DNA of 64,000 bases from Streptomyces fumigatiscleroticus (GTDB taxonomy: Bacteria; Actinomycetota; Actinomycetes; Streptomycetales; Streptomycetaceae): the NCBI RefSeq assembly GCF_014647975.1, contig NZ_BMQF01000016.1, positions 145,342 through 209,341 of the forward strand, written 5' to 3'. Below are positions 35,230 to 43,940 of the stretch, piece by piece (position 1 is the stretch's first letter; every line of letters begins with the position of its first letter). Both the position numbers and the translations under genes were made by a program. Below the pieces are notes generated by a model that was given only the letters and a program-made list of their open reading frames with translations, was not told where the DNA came from and did not search any database.

Positions 35230-36882
35230 TCAGCGGTGGCCGAACCACGACATCGCCGGCAGCGCCCGGTCGTCGTAACCGAACAGGGCCTGGTTCTCCC
35301 AGCCGTTGCCGGAGCCGGCGTCCGCCGGGTCCCAGCCGTTGCCGGCGACCGCGGTCCAGGTCGCCTCCCAGTAGAAGACGCCGAGGCCACGGCCGTTGGG
35401 GACGGCCTCCACGATGTTCGCCACGGTGTTCATCCAGGCCGTCTGCCCGGCGGTGCTCGCCGGGTAGCCCGCGACCAGTTCCCCGCTGGTGTCGATGATG
35501 TTCTCCAGCCCGTCCTCGCTGTCCAGGCGGAAGGGGTAGGCCGTCTCGGCGACGAAGACCGGCTTGCCGTAGCGCGAGGCGGCGTCGTCCAGGGTCGTCT
35601 GGAAGTCGGACAGCGACCCGTGCCAGTAGCCGTAGTACGACAGCCCGATGGCGTCGAACTTCACACCGTTCGCCACCGCGCTGTCGAACCACCAGCGGGT
35701 ACCGGCCAGGTCACCGCCCTTGGCGAGGTGCAGGGCGACGGTGGTGGACGGGTTGACCGCCTTGACCGCGTCATAGCCGCTGTTGAGCAGTCCGGCGAGC
35801 TGCGTCCAGTTGTCGGTGGAGCCCTCGCTCCACAGCATGCCGCCGTTGATCTCGTTGCCGACCTGGACCATGTCGGCGGTGGTGCCCTGCGCCTTGAGCG
35901 CGTTGAGCACGCCGTACGTGTGGTCGTAGACGTCCGTCTTGAGCCGGCTGTAGCCGTGTCCGGACCAGGCGGCGGGCTTGCTCTGGGCGCCCGGGTCGGC
36001 CCAGGTGTCGGAGTAGTGGAAGTCGACCAGCAGCTTCATGCCCTGGGCCTTGACGCGCTTGGCCATGGCCAGGACGCGCGCCTTGTCGTTGTAGCCGTCG
36101 GCCGGGTCCACCCAGACCTTCAGCCGCGCGTAGTTCATGCCCGCGGACCTCAGGACGGCGAGGGCGTCACCGGCGGTGCCGGAGGCGGTGCGGTAGACGC
36201 CGCCCCTGGCCTCGCTCTTGGCGAGCGAGGAGATGTCGGCACCCTTGACCGGCAGGCCCGATGTGCCGGTCGTGAAGGTCAGGTCGTCAACATTGATCCA
36301 GTTGCCCGCGTTCGCGTCACTGTTGATGCTGATCGTGCACTGGTTGCCGGTCACCTTGACCGGCACGACGATACGGATCCACCCCGACGCGGACACCGGC
36401 AGATCGGTGCGCTGCTCGGCGCCGCCGCAGTTCTTGAGCGCTATGTACGCCGCGTTCTGCCCGCCGCTGGAGCGGACCCACGCGGTGAGCCGGTAACCGC
36501 CGTCGGACAGCCCCGACAGGTACTGGTAGGTCTCGGCCCTGTACGCCGAGGAGGACCAGTGGGTGAGGCGGTAGCTCCCGCTGTGGCCGCCGGCCTCGGT
36601 GTACGAGGCGTCGGTCGCGCCGTACTCCGACCAGCCCGCGGGCGTGGCCGTGCCCGTGCCGTCGGTCTCGAAGCCGCCGTTGGTGAGGGTGCTCGCGGCC
36701 TGAGCGGCCCGAGCGGCCTGAGCGGCCTGAGCGGCTTGGGCGGCCTGGGCGGTTCCCGCGGGCAGGGCGGCGAGGGCGAGCCCGGCCGCCAGTGGCAGCA
36801 GCAGGGCCCGCACCGCGCGTCGGGGAGCGCGGCCGGAGGTGCGACCGAGGTCGCGTCCAAAGGTGCGTCTGGGATGGAACAT
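35230..36882 (-). CDS. ganB: Secreted endo-beta-1,4-galactanase, GH53, with N-terminal carbohydrate-binding-like domain
   Basis: A 550-residue secreted arabinogalactan endo-galactanase. The long Arg-rich N-terminus leads into a signal peptide that ends in an AQA repeat. A beta-sandwich domain of about 150 residues (STLTNGGFETDG) follows, probably carbohydrate-binding. The GH53 barrel starts near 220 (KGADISSLAKSEARGGVY). The acid/base is about Glu342 in VGNEINGG and the nucleophile about Glu445 in FVAETAYPF. It cuts galactan outside the cell into galacto-oligosaccharides for the importer and GanA encoded next door. Confidence 0.93.
   Translation of the reverse strand: MFHPRRTFGRDLGRTSGRAPRRAVRALLLPLAAGLALAALPAGTAQAAQAAQAAQAARAAQAASTLTNGGFETDGTGTATPAGWSEYGATDASYTEAGGHSGSYRLTHWSSSAYRAETYQYLSGLSDGGYRLTAWVRSSGGQNAAYIALKNCGGAEQRTDLPVSASGWIRIVVPVKVTGNQCTISINSDANAGNWINVDDLTFTTGTSGLPVKGADISSLAKSEARGGVYRTASGTAGDALAVLRSAGMNYARLKVWVDPADGYNDKARVLAMAKRVKAQGMKLLVDFHYSDTWADPGAQSKPAAWSGHGYSRLKTDVYDHTYGVLNALKAQGTTADMVQVGNEINGGMLWSEGSTDNWTQLAGLLNSGYDAVKAVNPSTTVALHLAKGGDLAGTRWWFDSAVANGVKFDAIGLSYYGYWHGSLSDFQTTLDDAASRYGKPVFVAETAYPFRLDSEDGLENIIDTSGELVAGYPASTAGQTAWMNTVANIVEAVPNGRGLGVFYWEATWTAVAGNGWDPADAGSGNGWENQALFGYDDRALPAMSWFGHR
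36696..36751. repeat. Nine-base tandem repeat encoding AQA units in the galactanase signal region
   Basis: About six copies of the unit GAGCGGCCT on the plus strand. They encode repeated Ala-Gln-Ala at the signal peptide cleavage region. Copy number may vary between strains. Confidence 0.65.
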
Positions 36883-36994
36883 CGTCGTCCGTCGTCCCTT
36901 CGACGTAGGGGATGGTCGCCCCGCCGCCCTGACGCGGCGAGGGCCCCCTCCGCCCGCGGCTCGTCCGCTCGCACGGGCGGAGGGGAGTCGCGGC

Positions 36995-39016
36995 TCAGCC
37001 GTCGAGTCGTACGACCCGCACGGCTCCGGCCGGGACCGCGAGGCGGCCCGCGGCGCGCTCGTCCGTCAGCAGCTCGGTGCCGGGCGTCTCCAGCGGCACC
37101 TTGACGTCCGACGCGGTGTGGTTGATCGCGAACAGATAGGTGCCCGTTCCGCCGGTGCGGCGCACCACTTCGACGTCGCGGGGCAGGTCGTCGCGCGGCG
37201 CGATCCGCGCGTCCCGGGCCGCCCGGGCCAGCACCGCGTCCAGGCCGTCGGCACCCAGCCGGGTGGAGACGTACCAGGCGGTGCCCTCGCCGAGGCGGTG
37301 CCGGGTGACGGCCGGGCGGCCGGCGGTCAGGCCGTCGGCGTAGGTCCACACGGTCTCGGCGCCGCGCTCCACCACGAACTCCGTCCACACGTCGCCGCTC
37401 AGCTCGGCGCCGTCCGGGCCGGTGAGACGCACCCGCTCGCCCGCCGGCAGCGGGGAGAACTCCTCCACCGTCAGGCCCAGCACGTCCCGGAGCGCCCCCG
37501 GATACGCGCCGTCGTGCACGGCGTCGTGCTCGTCGACGATTCCCGAGAAGTACGACACCAGGAGCGTGCCGCCGTTCTCGACGTACTCCCTGACGTTGTT
37601 CCCGGCGGCCTCCGTCATCAGGTACAGCGCCGGGACGACGACAAGGGGATAGGACGACAGGTCGGCTTCCGGATGGGCGAAGTCGACCGTGAGGTGGCGG
37701 TCGTAGAGCGCCTCGTAGAAGGCGTCGGCGCGCTCGCGCGCGTCGTGGTCCTCGCTGGGGCGCCACTCAAGGCTCTGCGCCCACCAGGAGTGCCAGTCCC
37801 ACAGCACGGCCACGTCCGCCTCGGTGCGCGTGCCCCGGATCTGCGTCAACGCATGGACGGACGCGCCCAGTTCGACCACCTCGCGCCAGACGCGGGTGTC
37901 CGTGCCGCCGTGCGGGACCATCGCCGAGTGGAACTTCTCGGCGCCGCGCCGCGACTGGCGCCACTGGAAGAACATGGCGCCCTCGGAGCCGCGGGCCACG
38001 TGCGCCAGGGAGTTGCGGGCCATCTGGCCGGGGGCCTTGGCGGGGTTGCGGGGCTGCCAGTTGACGCCCGAGGTGGAGTGCTCCAGCAGCAGCCAGGGGG
38101 CGCCGCCCGCGACCGAGCGGGTGAGGTCGGCGGCCATCGCCAGGTTGACGTGGGTGCGGCGGCCGTCGGTGATCAGGTAGTGGTCGTTGCTGACCAGGTC
38201 GACCTCGCGGCCCCAGGCCCAGTAGTCGACGGAGTCGCACTGGCTGAGCGCGGTCATGAAGTTGGTGGTGACCGGGACGCCGGGTGAGAGGCGGTGCAGG
38301 ATGTCCCGTTCGGCGACGAAGTTCTCGCGCATGGTGGCGTCGGCGAACCGCCGGTAGTCCAGCGCCTGGGCCGGGTTGCCGGCCGTGGGCGTCAGGCGCG
38401 GCGGGTCGATCTGCGCGAGGTCCGTGTAGCGCTGGCCCCAGAAGGCGGTGCCCCAGGCCTCGTTGACGGCGTCGACCGTGCCGTAGGCCGCCGCCAGCCA
38501 GCGGCGGAAGTGGGCGGCGCAGGAGTCGCAGTAGCAGGCGGAGACGGGGACGCCGTACTCGTTGTGCACGTGCCACAGCGCCAGCGCCGGGTGGTCGCCG
38601 TAACGCTCGGCGAGCCTCGTGGTGATGTTCGCGGCGGCGGCGCGGTAGTCGGCGTTGCTGTGGCAGATGGCGCCGCGCGAGCCGAACGCGTAGCGGGTGC
38701 CGTCGGCGGCGACCGGCAGCGCCTCGGGGTGGGCGCGGTAGAACCAGACGGGCGGGACGACGGTCGGGGTGCCCAGGTCGACGCGGACGCCGTTGTCGTG
38801 CAGCAGGTCCAGCAGCCGGTCCAGCCAGCCGAAGTCGTAAGTACCGGGCGAGGGTTCCAGCAGCGCCCAGGAGAAGATCCCGACGCTCACCATCGTGACG
38901 CCGGCCTCCCGCATCAGCGCCACGTCCTCCTGCCAGACGCTTTCCGGCCACTGCTCGGGGTTGTAGTCCCCACCGAAGGCGAGCCTGGTGAGGCCCCTGG
39001 GGGTGGTCTCCGGCAT
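36995..39016 (-). CDS. ganA: Beta-galactosidase, GH42
   Basis: A 673-residue cytoplasmic beta-galactosidase acting on galacto-oligosaccharides. The N-terminal barrel opens with FGGDYNPEQWP. The acid/base glutamate is in WHVHNEYG (about 153) and the nucleophile in LLLEHSTSG (about 312). A zinc-type cysteine cluster (ACYCDSC) follows the acid/base, as in many GH42 enzymes. A trimerisation domain and a beta-sandwich complete it. No signal peptide. GGGAGAG upstream sets the ATG. It is the first gene of the leftward ganA-ganB transcript, divergent from the ABC importer. Confidence 0.95.
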   Translation of the reverse strand: MPETTPRGLTRLAFGGDYNPEQWPESVWQEDVALMREAGVTMVSVGIFSWALLEPSPGTYDFGWLDRLLDLLHDNGVRVDLGTPTVVPPVWFYRAHPEALPVAADGTRYAFGSRGAICHSNADYRAAAANITTRLAERYGDHPALALWHVHNEYGVPVSACYCDSCAAHFRRWLAAAYGTVDAVNEAWGTAFWGQRYTDLAQIDPPRLTPTAGNPAQALDYRRFADATMRENFVAERDILHRLSPGVPVTTNFMTALSQCDSVDYWAWGREVDLVSNDHYLITDGRRTHVNLAMAADLTRSVAGGAPWLLLEHSTSGVNWQPRNPAKAPGQMARNSLAHVARGSEGAMFFQWRQSRRGAEKFHSAMVPHGGTDTRVWREVVELGASVHALTQIRGTRTEADVAVLWDWHSWWAQSLEWRPSEDHDARERADAFYEALYDRHLTVDFAHPEADLSSYPLVVVPALYLMTEAAGNNVREYVENGGTLLVSYFSGIVDEHDAVHDGAYPGALRDVLGLTVEEFSPLPAGERVRLTGPDGAELSGDVWTEFVVERGAETVWTYADGLTAGRPAVTRHRLGEGTAWYVSTRLGADGLDAVLARAARDARIAPRDDLPRDVEVVRRTGGTGTYLFAINHTASDVKVPLETPGTELLTDERAAGRLAVPAGAVRVVRLDG

Positions 39017-39043
39017 GGAATCTCTCCCGGTCGATCGATCATT

Positions 39044-39057
39044 TGGGAACGTGCACA
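39044..39057. promoter_or_regulatory. GanR-like operator on the ganA side
   Basis: TGGGAACGTGCACA matches the operator on the ganS side (TGTGAACGCTCACA) at 11 of 14 positions, including the central ACG. It lies 28 bases upstream of the ganA start and downstream of its promoter. Confidence 0.5.
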
Positions 39058-39081
39058 CACAACAACGGCGGTGCGAGCCCA

Positions 39082-39111
39082 ACATAACCGCACAGCAACA
39101 ACCATTGACAA
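39082..39111 (-). promoter_or_regulatory. Promoter for ganA
   Basis: On the minus strand TTGTCA (39111-39106) and TTATGT (39087-39082) are separated by 18 bases. Its minus-35 overlaps that of the divergent ganS promoter, so the two promoters are back to back. Confidence 0.5.
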
Positions 39112-39135
39112 GTGTCCGGGATGTTTCTCTACTGT
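39105..39135 (+). promoter_or_regulatory. Promoter for the ganSPQ-ganR transcript
   Basis: TTGACA at 39105-39110, a perfect consensus minus-35, is followed by TCTACT at 39128 (17-base spacer) or TACTGT at 39130 (19-base spacer). Confidence 0.6.
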
Positions 39136-39147
39136 GAACGCTCACAG
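39132..39147. promoter_or_regulatory. GanR (LacI-type) operator
   Basis: CTGTGAACGCTCACAG is a 16-base palindrome with arms CTGTGA and TCACAG around a central CG, as LacI-family proteins prefer. It overlaps the minus-10 region, so bound repressor would block the ganS promoter. Confidence 0.75.
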
Positions 39148-39199
39148 AAGCATGGCAGGTTCTCGCAGCAGGCGGGAGCCCAGGTCAGGGGAGAGATCC

Positions 39200-40516
39200 A
39201 TGCCGAACACGAAGCGCCGTCGCCTCGTGGCCACCACCGTCGCCGTCGCCCTCGGCGCCACCGCACTCGCCGCTTGCGGCTCGTCCGACGACAGCGGGAC
39301 CCAGTCGGGGCCGGTCTCGCTGACGTACTGGACGTGGACGCCCGGCATGGACAAGGTCGTGGACCTGTGGAACAAGGGGCCGGGCAAGGAGCAGCAGATC
39401 ACCGTCACGGTGAAGAAGCAGGCGTCCGGCGACACGCTGGTCACCAAGATCCTCACCGCGCACAAGGCCGGCAAGGCGCCCGATCTGGTGCAGGCCGAGT
39501 ACCAGACGATCCCGACGCTGGTCAGCAATGACGCGCTCGCCGACATCTCGGACCAGGTCGGTGACGCCAAGGGCAAGTTCGCCGAGGGCGTCTGGCAGCA
39601 GACCACGCTGGGCACGGACGCGGTCTACGCGATCCCTCAGGACATCGGGCCGATGATGTTCTACTACCGCGAGGACCTGTTCAAGAAGTACGGCCTGACC
39701 GTCCCGACCACCTGGGACGAGTTCGCCGAGACCGCGCGCAAGCTGAAGAAGGCGGCTCCCGACAAGGACCTCACCACCTTCTCCGCCAACGACTCCGGCC
39801 TCTTCGCGGGCCTGGCCCAGCAGGCGGGCGCCAAGTGGTGGACCACCTCCGGCGAGAAGTGGAAGGTCGGCATCGACGACGCGGCCACGCGGAAGGTGGC
39901 CGACTTCTGGGGCGGCCTGGTCGAGGAGGGCGCCATCGACAACCAGCCGATGTACACCCCGGCCTGGAACAAGGCGCTCGACACCGGTCAGCAGCTCGCC
40001 TGGGTCAGCGCCGTGTGGGCGCCGGGCACGCTGACCACGGCCGCGCCCGACACCAAGGGCAAGTGGGCCATGGCCCCGCTCCCCCAGTGGTCCAAGAGCG
40101 AGAACCGCACCGGCAGCTGGGGCGGTTCCTCCACCGGTGTCACCACCGACTCCGGCCACAAGGACGCCGCCGCCGAGTTCGCCGCCTGGCTGAACACCGA
40201 CCGCGACGCCCTCAACGCGCTGGCCAAGGAGAGCGGCATCTACCCGGCCTCCACCTCGGCCCAGCTCAGCGGCGCCTTCACCAGCCCGCCGGAGTACTTC
40301 TCCAACCAGCCCGACTTCTACACCAAGGCCGCCGAGATCGCGGAGACCACGGCCCCGTCCGCCTGGGGCCCGAACGTCAACGTCGCCTACACCTCCTTCA
40401 AGGACGCGTTCGGCGCCGCCGCCAAGAACAAGTCGGACTTCACCGCCGCCCTGGAGACCATGCAGGACGACACGGTGGCCGACCTGAAGAAGCAGGGCTT
40501 CGAGGTCGCGCGGTGA
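39200..40516 (+). CDS. ganS: Galacto-oligosaccharide ABC transporter substrate-binding lipoprotein
   Basis: A 438-residue extracellular binding protein for the galactan importer. The lipobox is LAAC at about residue 26, followed by GSSDDSGT. The body is a family 1 solute-binding fold (SLTYWTWTPGMDK at the start, DIGPMMFYYREDLF in the middle). GGGGAGAG upstream sets the ATG, and a LacI-type operator and promoter lie about 60-95 bases before it. The first permease gene overlaps its stop (GTGA). Confidence 0.92.
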   Translation: MPNTKRRRLVATTVAVALGATALAACGSSDDSGTQSGPVSLTYWTWTPGMDKVVDLWNKGPGKEQQITVTVKKQASGDTLVTKILTAHKAGKAPDLVQAEYQTIPTLVSNDALADISDQVGDAKGKFAEGVWQQTTLGTDAVYAIPQDIGPMMFYYREDLFKKYGLTVPTTWDEFAETARKLKKAAPDKDLTTFSANDSGLFAGLAQQAGAKWWTTSGEKWKVGIDDAATRKVADFWGGLVEEGAIDNQPMYTPAWNKALDTGQQLAWVSAVWAPGTLTTAAPDTKGKWAMAPLPQWSKSENRTGSWGGSSTGVTTDSGHKDAAAEFAAWLNTDRDALNALAKESGIYPASTSAQLSGAFTSPPEYFSNQPDFYTKAAEIAETTAPSAWGPNVNVAYTSFKDAFGAAAKNKSDFTAALETMQDDTVADLKKQGFEVAR

Positions 40517-41439
40517 CCAGCACGGCACGCAGGAGGTCGTACGGGGTGAAGTCGGCCCCGTACGGCTTCCTCCTCCCCGCGGCCCTCCTCTTCCTCCTCT
40601 TCTTCGCGCTGCCCATCGGCTACGCGGTCTGGCTCAGCTTCCGCAAGGTGCACGTCTTGGGGCTCGGCCTCGGCTCCGGGGCCCGGAAGGAGGTCTGGGC
40701 CGGCCTGGAGAACTACACCGACGCCCTCTCCGACAGCGAGCTGCTCGACGGGGCGCTGCGCGTCCTCGGCTACGGCTGCGTCGTGGTGCCCGTGATGCTG
40801 GGTCTCGCCCTGGTCCTGGCGCTGATGCTCGACTCGGACAAGGTGCGGCTCGCGCCCTTCACCCGGCTGGCGATCTTCCTGCCGTACGCCATCCCGGGCG
40901 TCGTGGCGGCCCTGCTCTGGGGCTTCCTGTACCTGCCGGACGTCAGCCCCTTCTACTACGTGCTCGACGAGCTCGGCCTGCCGCAGCCGGACCTGCTGGA
41001 CGGCGGTCCGCTGTATCTGGCCCTGTCGAACATCGCGGTCTGGGGCGGCACCGGCTTCAACATGATCGTCATCTACACCTCGCTCCGGTCCATCCCGGCC
41101 GAGGTGTACGAGGCGGCGAAGCTGGACGGCGCGACGCCGCTCCAGATCGCGCTCCGGATCAAGATCCCGATGGTGGCGCCCTCCCTGGTGCTCACCTTCT
41201 TCTTCTCGATCATCGCCACGCTCCAGGTGTTCAACGAGCCGACCACCCTCAAGCCCCTCACCAACTCCGTGTCGACGACCTGGAGTCCGCTGATGAAGGT
41301 CTACCAGGACGCCTTCGGCAACGGCGACATCTACGCGGCCGCCGCCCAGGCCACCATCATCGCCCTGGCCACGCTGGTGCTCTCCTTCGGCTTCCTGCGG
41401 GCCGCGAACCGTCGCAACAAGCAGGAGGCAGCACGATGA
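40513..41439 (+). CDS. ganP: ABC transporter permease for galacto-oligosaccharides
   Basis: A 308-residue inner-membrane permease with six main helices, beginning with SAPYGFLLPAALLFLLFF. The EVYEAAKLDGATPLQIALRI loop is the EAA motif that contacts the ATPase. The GTG start overlaps the stop of the binding-protein gene, and its own stop overlaps the next permease start. No ATPase gene is in this operon. In Streptomyces, sugar importers of this class commonly share the MsiK ATPase, which is inferred here. Confidence 0.92.
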   Translation: MTSTARRRSYGVKSAPYGFLLPAALLFLLFFALPIGYAVWLSFRKVHVLGLGLGSGARKEVWAGLENYTDALSDSELLDGALRVLGYGCVVVPVMLGLALVLALMLDSDKVRLAPFTRLAIFLPYAIPGVVAALLWGFLYLPDVSPFYYVLDELGLPQPDLLDGGPLYLALSNIAVWGGTGFNMIVIYTSLRSIPAEVYEAAKLDGATPLQIALRIKIPMVAPSLVLTFFFSIIATLQVFNEPTTLKPLTNSVSTTWSPLMKVYQDAFGNGDIYAAAAQATIIALATLVLSFGFLRAANRRNKQEAAR

Positions 41440-42341
41440 GTTCTCTTGCCGTACGCAAGGCGCAGCCCGCGGCGGGCACCACGCCCGGCACCGCCCAGGG
41501 CCCTCCCCCGCGCCACCGGATCGCCTGGGTACCGACCGTCACCCTGCTCTTGGGAGCCGTCTACTGCCTGCTGCCGGTGGCCTGGGTGGTGATCGCGGCG
41601 ACCAAGTCCGGCAGCGAGCTGTTCTCCACGTTCACCTTCCTGCCGGGCACGGGCTTCGCCGACAACGTCAGCGATCTCAGCGCCTACCGCGACGGCGTCT
41701 ACTGGCAGTGGATGGGCAACTCGGCCCTGTACGCCGGTCTCGGCGCGCTGCTGTCCACCGCCGTGTCGGCGGTCAGCGGTTACGCGCTGGCGACCTACCG
41801 CTTCCGGGGCCGCGAGACGATGTTCAACGTGCTGCTGGCGGGCGTGCTGATGCCGCCGGTGATCCTCGCCGTCCCGCAGTACCTGCTGCTGGCCGAGGCG
41901 GACCTGACGGACTCCTACCTGTCCGTGCTGCTCCCGCAGATCCTCTCCCCGTACGGCGTCTACCTGTCGCGGATCTACGCCGCCGCGGCCGTGCCCGCCG
42001 ACGTGGTCGAGGCCGGGCGGATGGACGGCGCGGGCGAGTGGCGGATCTTCACCCGGATCGCGCTGCCGATGATGGTGCCGGGGCTGGTCACGGTGTTCCT
42101 GTTCCAGTTCGTGGCCGTGTGGAACAACTTCCTGCTGCCGTACATCATGCTGAGCGACGACGAGAAGTTCCCGATCACGCTCGGCCTGTACACCCTCCTC
42201 GAACAGGGTGCCAACACGCCCGCGCTGTACACCCTCGTCATCACCGGCGCGTTTCTCGCGGTGCTCCCGCTGGTCGTTCTCTTCCTGGTGGTCCAGCGCT
42301 TCTGGAGCCTCGACCTGCTCTCCGGGGCCGTAAAGTCATGA
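41436..42341 (+). CDS. ganQ: ABC transporter permease for galacto-oligosaccharides, second subunit
   Basis: A 301-residue inner-membrane permease, partner of the preceding one. Helices begin after a short Pro-rich tail (VPTVTLLLGAVYCLLPVAW). The EAA motif reads DVVEAGRMDGAGEWRIFTRI near residue 190. Overlaps with both neighbours (ATGA in each case) make this a tightly coupled four-gene unit that also includes the regulator. Confidence 0.92.
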   Translation: MSSLAVRKAQPAAGTTPGTAQGPPPRHRIAWVPTVTLLLGAVYCLLPVAWVVIAATKSGSELFSTFTFLPGTGFADNVSDLSAYRDGVYWQWMGNSALYAGLGALLSTAVSAVSGYALATYRFRGRETMFNVLLAGVLMPPVILAVPQYLLLAEADLTDSYLSVLLPQILSPYGVYLSRIYAAAAVPADVVEAGRMDGAGEWRIFTRIALPMMVPGLVTVFLFQFVAVWNNFLLPYIMLSDDEKFPITLGLYTLLEQGANTPALYTLVITGAFLAVLPLVVLFLVVQRFWSLDLLSGAVKS

Positions 42342-43369
42342 CCATGAGCAACACGGGGGGCCGGCGCAGACCGCCGACGATCCACGACGTAGCCCGCGAG
42401 GCGGGAGTCTCACGAGGCACCGTCTCACGGGTCCTCAACGGCGGCCACTACGTCAGCCCGGCGGCGCAGGAGGCCGTCAACGCCGCGATCCGCAAGACCG
42501 GGTACGTCGTCAACCGGCACGCCCGCTCGCTGATCACCGGGCGTTCGGACTCGGTCGGCTTCCTGCTCACCGAGCCGCAGGAGCGGTTCTTCGAGGACCC
42601 CAACTTCAACGTCCTGCTGCGCGGCTGCACCCAGGCGCTGGCCGCGCACGACATCCCGCTGCTGCTGATGCTGGCGGGCACGGAGGACGAACGGCGGCGC
42701 ATCATCCGCTACATCACCGCCGGGCACGTCGACGGGGTGCTGCTGGTCTCCAGCCACTCCGGCGACCCGGTCGCCGAGGAGCTGCGGGCGGCGGGCGTGC
42801 CGCTGGTGGCCTGCGGCAAGCCGATCGGGCTGGGCTCGAAGGTGAGTTACGTGGCGGCGGACGACCGGGACGGTGCCCGGGACATGGTGCGCCATCTGCT
42901 GGCGTCGGGCCGCCGCCGTATCGGCGTGGTCACCGGTCCGCTCGACACTCCGGGCGGTGTCGAGCGGCTGGCCGGCTACAAGGAGGTGCTCGCCGAGGCG
43001 GGCATCGCGTGCGACGAGCGGCTGGTCGTCTCCGGCGACTACAGCCGGGCCAGCGGTGAGGCGGGCGCCGAGCTGCTGCTGGAGCGGGCCCCGGACATGG
43101 ACGCCGTGTTCGTCGCGTCCGACCTGATGGCGCAGGGCGTGCTCGTGGCCCTGCACCGGGCGGGACGGCGGGTGCCCGAGGACGTCGCGGTCGGCGGCTT
43201 CGACGACTCCCCCGCCGCGGTCGCCGCCAGCCCGGAACTGACGACCATACGGCAGCCCTGGGACCGGATCAGCGCCGAGATGGTCAGGGTCCTGCTCGCC
43301 CAGATCGGCGGCGAGGATCCGGCGGCGGTGATCCTGCCGACGGAGCTGGTGAAGCGGCAGTCGACCTGA
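42338..43369 (+). CDS. ganR: LacI family transcriptional regulator of galactan utilisation
   Basis: A 343-residue LacI repressor. The N-terminal helix-turn-helix is TIHDVAREAGVSRGTVSRVL, with the hinge helix at about residue 60. The periplasmic-binding-like effector domain follows (SDSVGFLLTEPQERFF; QGVLVALHRAGRRVPEDVAVGGFDDSP). It is the last gene of the ganSPQ unit, overlapping ganQ by four bases, so it is probably autoregulated through the operator at 39132-39147. The likely inducer is a galacto-oligosaccharide or galactose. Confidence 0.93.
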   Translation: MTMSNTGGRRRPPTIHDVAREAGVSRGTVSRVLNGGHYVSPAAQEAVNAAIRKTGYVVNRHARSLITGRSDSVGFLLTEPQERFFEDPNFNVLLRGCTQALAAHDIPLLLMLAGTEDERRRIIRYITAGHVDGVLLVSSHSGDPVAEELRAAGVPLVACGKPIGLGSKVSYVAADDRDGARDMVRHLLASGRRRIGVVTGPLDTPGGVERLAGYKEVLAEAGIACDERLVVSGDYSRASGEAGAELLLERAPDMDAVFVASDLMAQGVLVALHRAGRRVPEDVAVGGFDDSPAAVAASPELTTIRQPWDRISAEMVRVLLAQIGGEDPAAVILPTELVKRQST

Positions 43370-43493
43370 GCGCGGACACGGGCGCAGGGCGACCGGTCAG
43401 GATCGAAGAAGCCGCCGGCCCCTCTTCGCCCCAGCGTGGGGACAACCGACGCGATCCGGCGTCGGCTCCCTCGCGCCCAGGAGTCCGTACGTC

Positions 43494-43847
43494 ATGACCG
43501 CCGGCCTGAAGGCCGTCATCTGTCCCGTCAAGGATCTCGACCGGGCCAAGCCCCTGTTCACCGCCCTGCTGGGGGCGGAGCCGCAAGTGGACCAGCCGTA
43601 CCACGTCGGCTACCGGGGCACCGGGCAGGACGTGGGCCTCGATCCCGACGAGCATGCCGCCGGTCCGACCGGGCCGGTCCCCCACGGGCGCGTGGCCGAC
43701 ATCCGCGGCACCCTCGCGGCCCTGCCGGCGGCCGGGGCCGAACCGCTGCGGGACGTGCGGGACGTCGGCGACGGCAGGCTGATCGCCTCTGTCAAGGACG
43801 CCGACGGCGATCTGATCGGGCTGTTGCAGGACCCGCCCGCCGCCTGA
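43494..43847 (+). CDS. VOC (glyoxalase/bleomycin-resistance) family protein
   Basis: A 117-residue single VOC-fold protein. The paired beta-alpha-beta pattern is visible: LKAVICPVKDLDRAKPLFTALLG, then ASVKDADGDLIGLLQDP at the end, where the Glu/Asp metal ligands of the family would lie. Function is not predictable; members include isomerases, dioxygenases and resistance proteins. AGGAG lies about 12 bases upstream of the ATG. Confidence 0.75.
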   Translation: MTAGLKAVICPVKDLDRAKPLFTALLGAEPQVDQPYHVGYRGTGQDVGLDPDEHAAGPTGPVPHGRVADIRGTLAALPAAGAEPLRDVRDVGDGRLIASVKDADGDLIGLLQDPPAA

Positions 43848-43892
43848 CCCGTCCGCCGCTCGCCGCCCGTACACCGGTTCCTTTGCGCGCAC

Positions 43893-43904
43893 ACTAGTTG
43901 CACA
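43893..43904. promoter_or_regulatory. MarR-type half-site upstream of the MarR gene
   Basis: ACTAGTTGCACA, identical to 12 bases of the palindrome upstream of fadH. It lies about 37 bases upstream of the MarR ATG. The left half is imperfect here (GCACACTAG). Confidence 0.45.
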
Positions 43905-43940
43905 CTCAACGACCAACCGGAACGGTGTTACCGTGCACGT

